From: Emticicia aquatilis
GTDB lineage: Bacteria > Bacteroidota > Bacteroidia > Cytophagales > Spirosomataceae
DNA: 64,000 nucleotides
Reading direction: 5' to 3'
Assembly: GCF_014644295.1 (NCBI RefSeq)
Contig: NZ_BMKK01000010.1
Location: 1 to 64,000, forward strand
Numbering within the stretch: the first letter of the stretch is position 1; every line of letters begins with the position of its first letter. The notes under the pieces are model-generated. The model was not told the DNA's origin, searched no databases, and was given only the letters and a program-made list of their open reading frames with translations. Positions 46,766-55,412 of this stretch are shown here, piece by piece. A program made the translations under genes and the position numbers.

Positions 46766-47266
46766 ATGGAAGATTTAAGGTACGATTTTTCAAAAGAAGT
46801 TTATAAAAACGAATGTGATAGAGAAAATGGATTAAACAATAAATCTCAAATCTATTTATCTCTTTTGACAATAATTTTATCATCAATAATTTTTAATATT
46901 AAAGATGTATATGATTTAATAAAAATGCCTGAATTTAGCAATATAAACAATACAATTATTGGGGTTTTGGTATCAATATTAGTTACATCATCCATAGCCA
47001 TATCAATGATATTTTTATCCATGAGGCTATTTGAATATAAAAATCCTTATTTATTTGAGACTCTAAAAAAATTCTATGAAAAGAATGAATATGACAAAAA
47101 AATATTTGACTTAGAAACGTCTAAAAATTATTTAAAGGCTGCAAGAAGTAATGAGAGAGTAAATGATTCAAAAGCGAAGTTTTTAAGTTATTCTTATTTT
47201 TTTATTATACTATCTTTTATTTTAAGTGTTGTTTTTTTAACCTTAATTATAACTGTAAAAAAATGA
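46766..47266 (+). CDS. Membrane protein, 166 aa
   Basis: Three hydrophobic segments (about 28-45, 65-90, 140-164) separated by a charged helical stretch (FYEKNEYDKKIFDLETSKNYLKAARSNERVNDSKAKF). Stop overlaps the start of a small downstream gene (ATGA). No family recognised. The leader has a TATCTTTA near 46736 which resembles a TAnnTTTG box. Confidence 0.75.
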   Translation: MEDLRYDFSKEVYKNECDRENGLNNKSQIYLSLLTIILSSIIFNIKDVYDLIKMPEFSNINNTIIGVLVSILVTSSIAISMIFLSMRLFEYKNPYLFETLKKFYEKNEYDKKIFDLETSKNYLKAARSNERVNDSKAKFLSYSYFFIILSFILSVVFLTLIITVKK

Positions 47267-47436
47267 ATCTTATTCCAGACCCAGCCGAAGAAGGTACTTC
47301 AACCCCAAACCCAGAACCAACACCAATTCCTGATGGTGGTGATTGGTGGGATGATTCAAATTTAGGTGGTACTAAAAGAAATGTACCGCCACCTGAGCCA
47401 CAAAAAACGGAAATATTTATAAGAGAATCATCTTGA
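47263..47436 (+). CDS. Small acidic proline-rich gene, 57 aa
   Basis: ATG 47263 overlaps the membrane-protein stop by 4 nt, so translation is probably coupled. The product is proline- and glycine-rich (PDPAEEGTSTPNPEPTPIPDGGDWWDD, then RNVPPPEPQKTEIFIRESS) and looks unstructured. No known family. Confidence 0.6.
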   Translation: MNLIPDPAEEGTSTPNPEPTPIPDGGDWWDDSNLGGTKRNVPPPEPQKTEIFIRESS

Positions 47437-47838
47437 TTTTTTTGTAATTATATACAGTAGAAGAAACCAAAAAAGTAAAATCATAAACTTGACAATTTAA
47501 AAGTTTTTAATTAATTTAGATTGTTGTTTATGGGTGTTCATATTCACGAGCGACAGGATATTCTAACAAAATTTGGCCGTGGAGTTAGGTATATCACTTG
47601 GACAGGATATTTGGAGTGTTTTCTTTAGTTCAAAAGCACTTCAAATATCACTCCGACATTTGATTAGAGCAGATTCTATGATTTTTACCATCTTAGCATG
47701 CAGCTTTGTTGGTGGACATCAAATCGGAGCGGTTCGCAAAGTTGGTTTGTCTCCAACACGAGCAAATAAGTAAAAGTTTGATAATCAATTAATTAACTCA
47801 AAATCCAATCCCCATCTTCTTATTTGCGGTCGTTGGAA
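47437..47838 (+). repeat. Shortened module B with attC37
   Basis: Only the second half of family B is intact (from CACTCCGACATTTGATTAGAG). The first part (to about 47640) is diverged. attC37 is 47752-47838, arms GCAAATAAG/CTTATTTGC. Confidence 0.83.
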
Positions 47839-47876
47839 AATATTTACACCTAATGATTTTATTTCACAACAACTAA

Positions 47877-48514
47877 ATGGAGATAGCTAATAATATAAAC
47901 GACTTCGATTCATATAAACAGATAGTTTTCAATTTCAATCGAAGTAACGTACCCTATACAGAACGAGTCGGAGAACCCGATGAATTGAGTTCGGTTATTG
48001 GGTTAGTTTCTATGGGTTTCCAACAATTAGAAGATACTTTATCTGCATTTATTATTGAAATGTTAAGTGTTGAAGTAGCAATGGGAAAATTATTGTTGCT
48101 GAATTATCATTTACAAATAAAGTAAATATATTTAGTTCTCTTTTTCATTTACTCAAAGAGAATAGGCAATTTAATTATGGTCATTTTGAAAAAGATGAGT
48201 ATTTTAAAGAATTAATTAAATCAATCCTAAGGTGTCAGGACTATAGAAACCAAGTCATTCATTCAAGTTTTTTACAAAATTTCAAAACTGACTCCAATAT
48301 AATTCGACATAAATTAAGTGCGAAGTCTAAAAAGGGGTTAGTAGAAATTGAAGAGAAAATAGATATTCCATTTTTATTTGATATTTATGACTACTCAATT
48401 TCTATATCTTGGGAAATTCAACAGTTTTTTATTGACTTTAATCCAAGTAGACAAAAAGGTGAAGATATGTACATAGGAACAGAAGTGAGTGATGTATTTA
48501 AATATCGTATGTAA
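47877..48514 (+). pseudogene. Frameshifted HEPN-like gene
   Basis: The first 82-codon frame (MEIANNINDFDSYKQIVFNF..., to 48125) breaks in an AAAA run at GGGAAAATTATTG (about 48082). One added base would continue the protein as KIIVAELSFTNKVNIFSSLFHLLKENRQF and on to a stop at 48514, giving about 212 residues. The restored part contains RNQVIH (R-x4-H, near 48245), the HEPN ribonuclease motif. Either the gene is broken, or a frameshift in the A run restores it, or a base call is missing. Confidence 0.72.
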
Positions 48515-48950
48515 CAGTCCGTATGCTGCTACAATAGTTTAACAGCTTTTAACTCAAAGGCTCAGTCGACACGCAAAATTCGCTGGGTTTTCAACTTTTC
48601 AAACGCCTAATTTTTTGCGACGAGGCAGCATTTTGGTTCGCCAAGTAAGATTTTCGGCTTGCAAAGTTGGCTGGCGACAATTTCTCTGAGTGGTATGTTT
48701 GCTAACTTTTCTTCGGCTCGCAAAGTTTTATCCAACACATTTGCTTTTTTGTATTTTTCCGTGCAATTTTACCTCCAGCATCCAGCTTTGCTGGACTGGG
48801 TTGGTTGGCGTGTCAGCCGTCCTTCGGACGTCTTATCAGAGCGGACGCAAAGTTAGTTTAGTCCAACTCGAAAGCATTGTGTAAAGGCCTGATGTTTTAT
48901 TAATTAACTCTGAAATCACTCCAAGTCCATCACAATGCTGGTCGTTGGAA
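48515..48950 (+). repeat. Module A with attC38
   Basis: Begins GCTACAATAGTTTAACAG. Hairpin CGTCC/GGACG (48818-48830). attC38 is 48862-48950, arms GCATTGTG/CACAATGC. Confidence 0.9.
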
Positions 48951-49024
48951 TTTTGTTCACGCAAATCTTTCTTTCAATTCTTTTTACACCTTTGTTATAA
49001 TGCAACAAAAAGTAATTTTTCAAC

Positions 49025-49032
49025 TATCTTTG
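49025..49032 (+). promoter_or_regulatory. Possible promoter box of the GNAT gene
   Basis: TATCTTTG lies 50 nt before the start and matches the Bacteroidota TAnnTTTG box. The leader of 131 nt between attC38 and the gene is long enough for a promoter. A TTTG at the usual upstream spacing is not evident. Confidence 0.35.
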
Positions 49033-49081
49033 TTGTTTTACTCACTTTTAAAGTATTTTTACAATAAATCTTTATACAACA

Positions 49082-49636
49082 ATGGTTACTATTACTCTTA
49101 AAAATGATTCAAAAATTGATGTAAAAATTTGTAGTGCTGAATTTATAAATGTACAAAAACTTGTAATACTAAATCATAAGTGGCAAAAAGCAGCACTTGG
49201 TGACCAGCTGCAAGATGGATACATCGGTGCCGCATTTTCCACAGACACATTTTACGCCATAATTGAAAAGAAACAAATTGTAATTACAGAATATAACGAT
49301 GAAGTGATTGGTTATTATCTACTTAACAATATTTCAAAAGATGGGGTTATTGGTAGGCATGAAGAAATAGTCAAAGAATTGAAAAATAGTGGTATTATTG
49401 ACAAAAAAAAGAACATTTGTGTTGGTGGCCAAGTAGTGGTAGATTCTTCCTATATGGGTTCTGGTATTAGACAACAAATGTTGAAAGAATTAGTTAGCAA
49501 TATGAAAGGGTGTTATGACTTTTTATTTGGTACGATTGCAAAAGACAATCCAAGAGCATATACTGCACACACCAGAGATGGTTGGAAGGTGTATGGTGAA
49601 GATGACAATTTGTTTTTCGTCTTATATGAAGTTTAG
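49082..49636 (+). CDS. GNAT-family acetyltransferase
   Basis: 184 residues. GNAT architecture: strand YNDEVIGYYLLN, then CVGGQVVVDSSYMGSGIRQQMLKELVSN (about 119-146) with the acetyl-CoA-binding SxxMGxGIxxxML loop, then FLFGTIAKDNPRAYTAHTRDGWKVYG, typical of the last strands. Substrate unknown; acetylation of an antibiotic or a small molecule is possible, as in other integron cassettes. Its leader carries a promoter-like box. Confidence 0.82.
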   Translation: MVTITLKNDSKIDVKICSAEFINVQKLVILNHKWQKAALGDQLQDGYIGAAFSTDTFYAIIEKKQIVITEYNDEVIGYYLLNNISKDGVIGRHEEIVKELKNSGIIDKKKNICVGGQVVVDSSYMGSGIRQQMLKELVSNMKGCYDFLFGTIAKDNPRAYTAHTRDGWKVYGEDDNLFFVLYEV

Positions 49637-50089
49637 TAAAAAAATACTTTGTCGTTTTGTATCGGCTCTTAGTTATTGCCGACAACATATCAAAAAAACA
49701 AAATACAAGTTTGCAAAAAAACTCAGTAAATTGTGCCAGTTTTTAGGCTACAGCGACACGATGAAAGCGAAGTTTTACAAGGCTAATTTCGCAAAAACTT
49801 CTACGCAAATTGTCCCGCCTAGAGGCTCGTGCGACACGATGAAAGCGAAGTTCTAAGGCTTTTTTTTCGCAAAAACCTCTCACCCACTTTTTTAAAATTT
49901 GTAAAGTTGGTTTTCAGCAATTATATTTGTTAGGCTGGATTGACTGGTTGGCTTTTGCGTCTGGTGACGCAATATTAGAGCGGTCGCAAAGTTAGCTTCG
50001 TCCAACACGAAGCATTATGTAAAGGCTTGATAATAAACAAATTAACTCTAAAATCACTCCAAAAACCATCATAATGCTGGTCGTTGGAA
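49637..50089 (+). repeat. Diverged module A with attC39
   Basis: The first 250 nt differ from family A and contain an internal duplication: CGACACGATGAAAGCGAAGT at about 49754 and 49830. Hairpin TTGCGTC/GACGCAA, loop TGGT (49955-49972). attC39 is 50001-50089, arms GCATTATG/CATAATGC. Confidence 0.85.
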
Positions 50090-50103
50090 TAATCTTCAAA
50101 CCA

Positions 50104-50637
50104 ATGACTTTAAAGCAAATCAACATTATTGTTATTCCAATTATGTTTTTCTTTAATAATGCTATTGGACAAACAACTCAAAGGAAGGGTGAAATACAAA
50201 AGGATACGATTGTTTCATTATTGCAAAAAGAAAAATACGGCAAAACGGTAATTTTATTTCAAAGTGATAAATATAATATAAAAACCTCATTAGATACTTT
50301 TAAAGAAAATATTGAAAATTGGGTAGCAAAATATCCTCACTTAAAGGAAGATTTAAATTTACTGAGACTTATTATTGAAGAATCAAATAGCAAAAATGAA
50401 ATTAATGCACCGAGTATTGCTAAAAACAACAATTTGCTTCATAGACTTGAATATAGATTAAGTGATATTATTCAAAGCGGAAAATGCATCATTCTTAATA
50501 AGGAAAACCATAAAGTTTTAAACTCTATTAAGGTACAGACTTATAGTTACCATTGTGGAAGATTCTGTGGTGGTGGGGGGAGAAGGTTTTTTGTTGATGA
50601 TTTTATTCTGCTTCAAGTTGTGGATTGGATAAGTTAG
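50104..50637 (+). CDS. Secreted protein, 177 aa
   Basis: ATG 50104 gives a signal peptide (KQINIIVIPIMFFFNNAIGQ). The mature protein has a helical centre (FKENIENWVAKYPHLKEDLNLLRLIIEE) and a glycine- and cysteine-containing C-terminal part (YHCGRFCGGGGRRFFVDDFILLQVVDWIS). No family recognised. An in-frame ATG inside attC39 (50074) would add ten residues, but the internal start fits export better. Confidence 0.77.
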   Translation: MTLKQINIIVIPIMFFFNNAIGQTTQRKGEIQKDTIVSLLQKEKYGKTVILFQSDKYNIKTSLDTFKENIENWVAKYPHLKEDLNLLRLIIEESNSKNEINAPSIAKNNNLLHRLEYRLSDIIQSGKCIILNKENHKVLNSIKVQTYSYHCGRFCGGGGRRFFVDDFILLQVVDWIS

Positions 50638-51017
50638 AATCGTATGCGACTGAAATAGTTTGACAATTTTTATAATTTGCGACACACAAACATCGCTAAG
50701 TTTTCTAAAAATCAAACGCATAGTCATTTGCGACACTCAAAATGCGTGGTATTTTCTCAATTTTCACTCCGAAAAATAAATTCTTTTGCTTTTCAATTTC
50801 TTTTTTCAGAAATTGGTATGCAGATTTGGTGAGTGACATTCGATTAGAGCAGTTTCTACGATTTTACCATCTCAGCACGCAGCTTTATTGGTGGACATCT
50901 AATCGGAACGGTACTCAAAGTTGGTTTGTCTCCAACACGAGCAAATAAGTAAAAGTTTGATAATCAAATAATTAACTCTAAAATCAATTCCAATCTTCTC
51001 ATTTGCGGTCGTTGGAA
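50638..51017 (+). repeat. Module B with attC40
   Basis: Begins GCGACTGAAATAGTTTGACAA. Family B core at 50740-50840, GGTGGACATCTAATCGGAAC. attC40 is 50931-51017, arms GCAAATAAG/CTCATTTGC. Confidence 0.88.
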
Positions 51018-51045
51018 GTATATTCTCCTAAATTTTCAAACAATT

Positions 51046-51642
51046 ATGAAGCACACACTTTGCATTATTTTCTTTTACTGTTTCATATTTTCTGCACACT
51101 CTCAATTTAATAAGAATGATTTATTCATTTCAACAGGCATAACTATAAATAACTTCAAATATTCAAAGTTACCTTGGAAAACTTATGAATTTCAGCCATT
51201 ACAGTCTCTTTACTTGGTAAATAAAAACATTGGTATTGGTTTATCAACCAACTATATTTACAAATTAGTAGCAGGAACAACTACATACCATGATTTTGTA
51301 ACTTATGCTAATGTAAGAGGTATTTTAAATAGTAGTTTTTTTGTTAAGCCTTATTTACAGTTTTCAGCAGGTCTTGGAAATTACAAAATCACTCAAACTA
51401 ATATAGATAGGTTTTCTCCTAACACACCTACTATTAAAGAAATATGGAATGCCAATACAGTTAATTACGCCCCAACAATAGGTACAATGATTTCATTTTC
51501 TCCGAAGATAGGACTTGACTTCAATTATCAATATCGTATTAATAATTTAAAATTTAAGAAACCTTTTTTTACTACAAATGAAATGACAGTAAAAGAATCG
51601 AAATTAAATTGTTCACTATTTTATAAATTCAACACAAAATGA
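51046..51642 (+). CDS. Outer-membrane beta-barrel-like protein, 198 aa
   Basis: A signal peptide (KHTLCIIFFYCFIFSAHSQ) is followed by alternating strands: FISTGITINNFKYSKL, NIGIGLSTNYIYKLV, TYANVRGILNSSFFVKPYLQFSAGLGNYKIT, KIGLDFNYQYRINNLKF, SKLNCSLFYKFNTK. The C-terminal aromatic residue and strand pattern fit a small OmpW/opacity-like barrel. Likely an outer-membrane protein; no precise family. Confidence 0.78.
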   Translation: MKHTLCIIFFYCFIFSAHSQFNKNDLFISTGITINNFKYSKLPWKTYEFQPLQSLYLVNKNIGIGLSTNYIYKLVAGTTTYHDFVTYANVRGILNSSFFVKPYLQFSAGLGNYKITQTNIDRFSPNTPTIKEIWNANTVNYAPTIGTMISFSPKIGLDFNYQYRINNLKFKKPFFTTNEMTVKESKLNCSLFYKFNTK

Positions 51643-52073
51643 TAATTAAAAATCACTTCTCAAATTTCGTTTTGAGCTAGTTAGTGACGTTAGCTTAACG
51701 AAGTTTTCAATCGTTAATTCTCAGCAAAATATCAAACGCATAGTTATCGTCGACATTTTTAATGCGTGGTATTTGCTCAAATTTCACTTCGACAAATAAA
51801 TTCTTTTGCTTTTCCATTTCTTTTTTCAGAACTTGGTATGCAGATTTGGCTCGGGACAGTTTATTAGCGGGTTGTGGTTGGTGTGCAAGTTTGGTTTTCA
51901 GCATCCTATTTTGTGGGGTTGGTTTGGTTCGTGACTCAAATTGTCCTGCGGACAATTTATTAGCGAGGTTCGCCAAGTTCAAAAAGTCCAACTTACGCAT
52001 TATGTAAAAGTTCATAATTAAAATCCTTATAATCAATGCTTTACCAAAATCATCACAATGCTTTTGGTTGGAA
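51643..52073 (+). repeat. Module B/A chimera with family E attC41
   Basis: Family B first half (AGAACTTGGTATGCAG, then GCTCGGGACAGTTTATTAGC as in attC17's module). Hairpin AAATTGTCC/GGACAATTT, loop TGC (51938-51958), 9 bp. attC41 is 51987-52073 with family E right end TTTTGGTTGGAA. Confidence 0.87.
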
Positions 52074-52110
52074 GTTAAAATATGTTTCAATAATTAATTT
52101 AATCTAACCA

Positions 52111-54924
52111 ATGTCAGATATTGCTATTGAATTGATTGAAAAAAATTTACTATCAAAAGATAGGGTTTTAGATTTAGGTAATTGTGGATTAAATGGCTAT
52201 TTGCCAGAAATTCTTTCAAAATGCCATTGGTTAAAAAAAGTAAATTTAGGAAATAAGTACTTTGACGAAGACACCTCACAATGGGTTTATTCCAGAAATT
52301 CTGGCCTTCCAAACTCATTTAATGGAAATGAATTAAGCCAATTAAATTCATTAAAAAAATTAGAATTTTTGTCATGCAATAATTGTGAAATTAACGATAT
52401 ATTATTTTTAACTAAATTAGGCAATTTGAAATATCTTGATTTGAGTAACAATAAAATTGATGATTGCAGATTTATATCCCATTTGGAAAATATTCAAATT
52501 TTAATTTTGGAAAATAGTAATATTTGGGATATAGGATACCTCTCAAATTTAAATAAATTAAGGAAGATTATTTTATCAAATAATAATGTTGAAAGACTCA
52601 ATTCATTACAAAATTTGGAGGGATTAGAATATGTAGACTTATCTAATAATTTGATTTCTTTTTTAGGCTTTATATCAAATTTGGCAAATCTTAAATACTT
52701 AAATTTGAGTAATAATAAAATTTATGATATTTCTCCAATTGCAAATTTACATAAGATAGAAATATTAGATTTAAGTAAAAATTACATAATTAAAATAAAT
52801 CCAATAGAAAAGTTAATAAATTTAAAATCTTTAAATTTTAGTAGTAACGAAATTCACGAAATTCCAATTAGGATTGTAAAGAACATAAAAATTGATTGGT
52901 TATTAGAAAATGACTATTCTTTAAGTAACAAAGTCATGCTATTTGATAACCCACTTTCCGAAAATATTAAAAACTCAATAAAAATTGGAGGTCGAGAGGG
53001 ATTATTGGAGTTTTTGAAGAGTATCCAATATAACCAACATACAAGTCCATTAAATGAATGTAAAGTCATTATAGTTGGTCTTGGAAGTGCCGGTAAAACA
53101 AGTTTAATGAGAAGACTATACGATGGTTCATATAAAAAAGGAGAAGCCGAAACTCATAGTATCAATAAACTAAGCAAAAACTTTGGTGAAATAAAAGTTA
53201 ATTTTTGGGATTTTGGAGGCCAGCACATAAAACATGCATTACACCAATTCTTTTTTACACAAAAAACATTTTATATTTTGGTTTTGGATGGTCGCAAAGA
53301 AGAGAAACCTACCTATTGGTTGGAACAAATTGATAGTCTTGGGAGACATTCCCCAGTCTTTATTGTTTTTAATAAAATTGATTACCCGTCTCAATTAGAA
53401 GAAATTGATACCGAAGAGATTAGAGATAAGTATCGCAATATAAAAGATTTTTACTACTTATCTTGTGAGACAAAATTAAATTTAAATAAGTTTATTAGTG
53501 ATTTATCAAAGTGTATTGCTGAAGCTGATTTTTTAAAAGAGCCTTATCATGATGAATTTTTTATTTTAAAAGAAGTTTTAGAAAATGTTACAGAACACTA
53601 TATTTCATATTCTCAATATGAAGAGTTAGTTCAAAAACAAAAATTCAAAACAATCGAAAATAAAGAATTTTGGTTGAAAACATTGCATCAAATTGGAGTA
53701 ATTAGTTATTTTCCTAAAGTTCCAGACTTTCAAATTCTTAACCCTGAATGGCTTACAGTAGGTATTTATCATTTATTTTTGCATCCCATCTGTGTCTCAA
53801 AAAAGGGACGCCTTGTTGAAAGTGACTTATATGAAATTTTTAAATACCCTGTGATAAATAGTATAAATAAAAAGGAATTTTTCTATAATAATCATCATCA
53901 TAAGTATTTGTTAAATTTGATGAAAGAATTTCAATTATGCACGGAAAATCCAATAAAAAATAATGAGTGGTTAATTCCTAAAGGCTTTGCACCTAAGGCA
54001 AAAATTTCTTTCGATATTTTTAGGAATCGTCCGTTAGCTGGCAAACTACCTGTATTGTATGCCTTTGAATATATAACTTGGATTCCATCAACTATTTTAA
54101 GGGTTATTGCTTCATTATTACCATTTGCTCATGAAGAAGACTATTGGAAAAATGGCATTTTAGTAAAACATGCTGAAAGTAATACTCAAGCATTAGTTTA
54201 CGGAGATGAAGACTCTAAAAGGATAAATGTTTGGATAAAAGGAGAACAGATTAGAGAGTTTTGGATAGTACTTGATACAGTAATTACGATGATGAGTAGT
54301 TTTTTTGAAACCAATAAATTTCAAAAAATAGTATTCATTGATATACAAAAAAATCAATTCATAAGTTATCAATACTTACTAAATGCATTTATAGATGGCA
54401 TTGATAATTTTTATCATCCCGAGTTTCGAAAAAATATCAATGTAATTGATTTACTAAAATTGTTTAAGAAAAATGAAGACCTTAAAAATGAAATTTCAAG
54501 ATACCGAAAAGAATTGGATGAAAATATTTTTAAAGATGATAATAATGAAGGTAAAAAAACATACCAAACTTTAGCAGAACTTAAACTTGAGGAGTACGAG
54601 AGAAAAGAATTATTAAAAGTATATAGAAATTGGAAGTTATTTTCGCTAGCATTGTTTGTGATTAGTCTAATTTCTACTTCTTTAATAATCCTTTCCTATG
54701 AGTATGAATTAATAATTTCAAATACAAAATGGGCAATTATTAAACAATCTAATATGACAAAATACTTTGGTTTTTTTATTGGCTTTATTTGGAATTCAAT
54801 TGTTGGAAAATTACTATATGATAGGTATTTTGATAATACAAAGCAAAAGACAAAGATTGAACAAATTGAAAAAGAAATGCAGAAAAAAAATAATGCAGGT
54901 TCCTATTTTGAAACTTTAGGATAG
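52111..54924 (+). CDS. LRR-Roc (Roco-type) GTPase with membrane anchor
   Basis: 937 residues. N-terminal leucine-rich repeats of LxxLxxLxxLxLSxNxI type (about 15-260), a Roc GTPase domain with P-loop GLGSAGKTS (323-331), switch DFGGQ (about 367-371) and NKID (about 421), then a COR-like region (about 490-780). Two hydrophobic helices near the end (about 847-867, 886-910) precede a C-terminal coiled coil. Roco proteins are GTP-regulated dimers; LRR sensing plus GTPase switching is reminiscent of immune receptors. It fills a 2.9-kb cassette alone, with its C-terminus probably in the inner membrane. Confidence 0.9.
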   Translation: MSDIAIELIEKNLLSKDRVLDLGNCGLNGYLPEILSKCHWLKKVNLGNKYFDEDTSQWVYSRNSGLPNSFNGNELSQLNSLKKLEFLSCNNCEINDILFLTKLGNLKYLDLSNNKIDDCRFISHLENIQILILENSNIWDIGYLSNLNKLRKIILSNNNVERLNSLQNLEGLEYVDLSNNLISFLGFISNLANLKYLNLSNNKIYDISPIANLHKIEILDLSKNYIIKINPIEKLINLKSLNFSSNEIHEIPIRIVKNIKIDWLLENDYSLSNKVMLFDNPLSENIKNSIKIGGREGLLEFLKSIQYNQHTSPLNECKVIIVGLGSAGKTSLMRRLYDGSYKKGEAETHSINKLSKNFGEIKVNFWDFGGQHIKHALHQFFFTQKTFYILVLDGRKEEKPTYWLEQIDSLGRHSPVFIVFNKIDYPSQLEEIDTEEIRDKYRNIKDFYYLSCETKLNLNKFISDLSKCIAEADFLKEPYHDEFFILKEVLENVTEHYISYSQYEELVQKQKFKTIENKEFWLKTLHQIGVISYFPKVPDFQILNPEWLTVGIYHLFLHPICVSKKGRLVESDLYEIFKYPVINSINKKEFFYNNHHHKYLLNLMKEFQLCTENPIKNNEWLIPKGFAPKAKISFDIFRNRPLAGKLPVLYAFEYITWIPSTILRVIASLLPFAHEEDYWKNGILVKHAESNTQALVYGDEDSKRINVWIKGEQIREFWIVLDTVITMMSSFFETNKFQKIVFIDIQKNQFISYQYLLNAFIDGIDNFYHPEFRKNINVIDLLKLFKKNEDLKNEISRYRKELDENIFKDDNNEGKKTYQTLAELKLEEYERKELLKVYRNWKLFSLALFVISLISTSLIILSYEYELIISNTKWAIIKQSNMTKYFGFFIGFIWNSIVGKLLYDRYFDNTKQKTKIEQIEKEMQKKNNAGSYFETLG

Positions 54925-55365
54925 AATAAAAAATATTCGTGTTCTGCTAAAATAGTTTGATTTTTTTAGTTCATCGGCTTGGTTGACACGCAGAATCCGC
55001 TGGTTTTTGATTTTTCAAACGCATATTTCTCGTGTGACAGGACAGTTCTCTCCTACTCAATTTAGGATTTTCTGCTTGCAAAGTGGGTTGGCGACAAGTT
55101 CTCTGAGGGGTATTTTTGCCAACTTTTTTCCGAAACTCAAAGTTTTATTCAACTCATTTGCTTTTTTGTATTTTTCCATGCAAATTTACCTTCAGCAGCA
55201 TACTTCTTGGCTTGGGTTCTTGGCGTGCCTGCCGTCCGTTGGACGGCATATCAGAGCGGTCGCAAAGTTATTCGAGTCCAACGTAAAGCATTATGTAAAG
55301 GTCTGATATTTAATAAATTAACTCTAAAATCACTCCAAAAACCATCATAATGCTGGTCGTTGGAA
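54925..55365 (+). repeat. Module A with attC42
   Basis: Begins GCTAAAATAGTTTGATTTT. Hairpin TGCCGTCC/GGACGGCA, loop GTT (55230-55248). attC42 is 55277-55365, arms GCATTATG/CATAATGC. Confidence 0.9.
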
Positions 55366-55412
55366 ATGTGGACGAGTATTTTCAAAATTATATAATATCT
55401 ACAATCACATAA

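Noticed and set aside
49025-49636. GNAT gene as a known aminoglycoside or chloramphenicol resistance cassette
   Set aside because: The acetyl-CoA motif is present, but nothing in the remaining sequence matches a known resistance acetyltransferase that I recognise.
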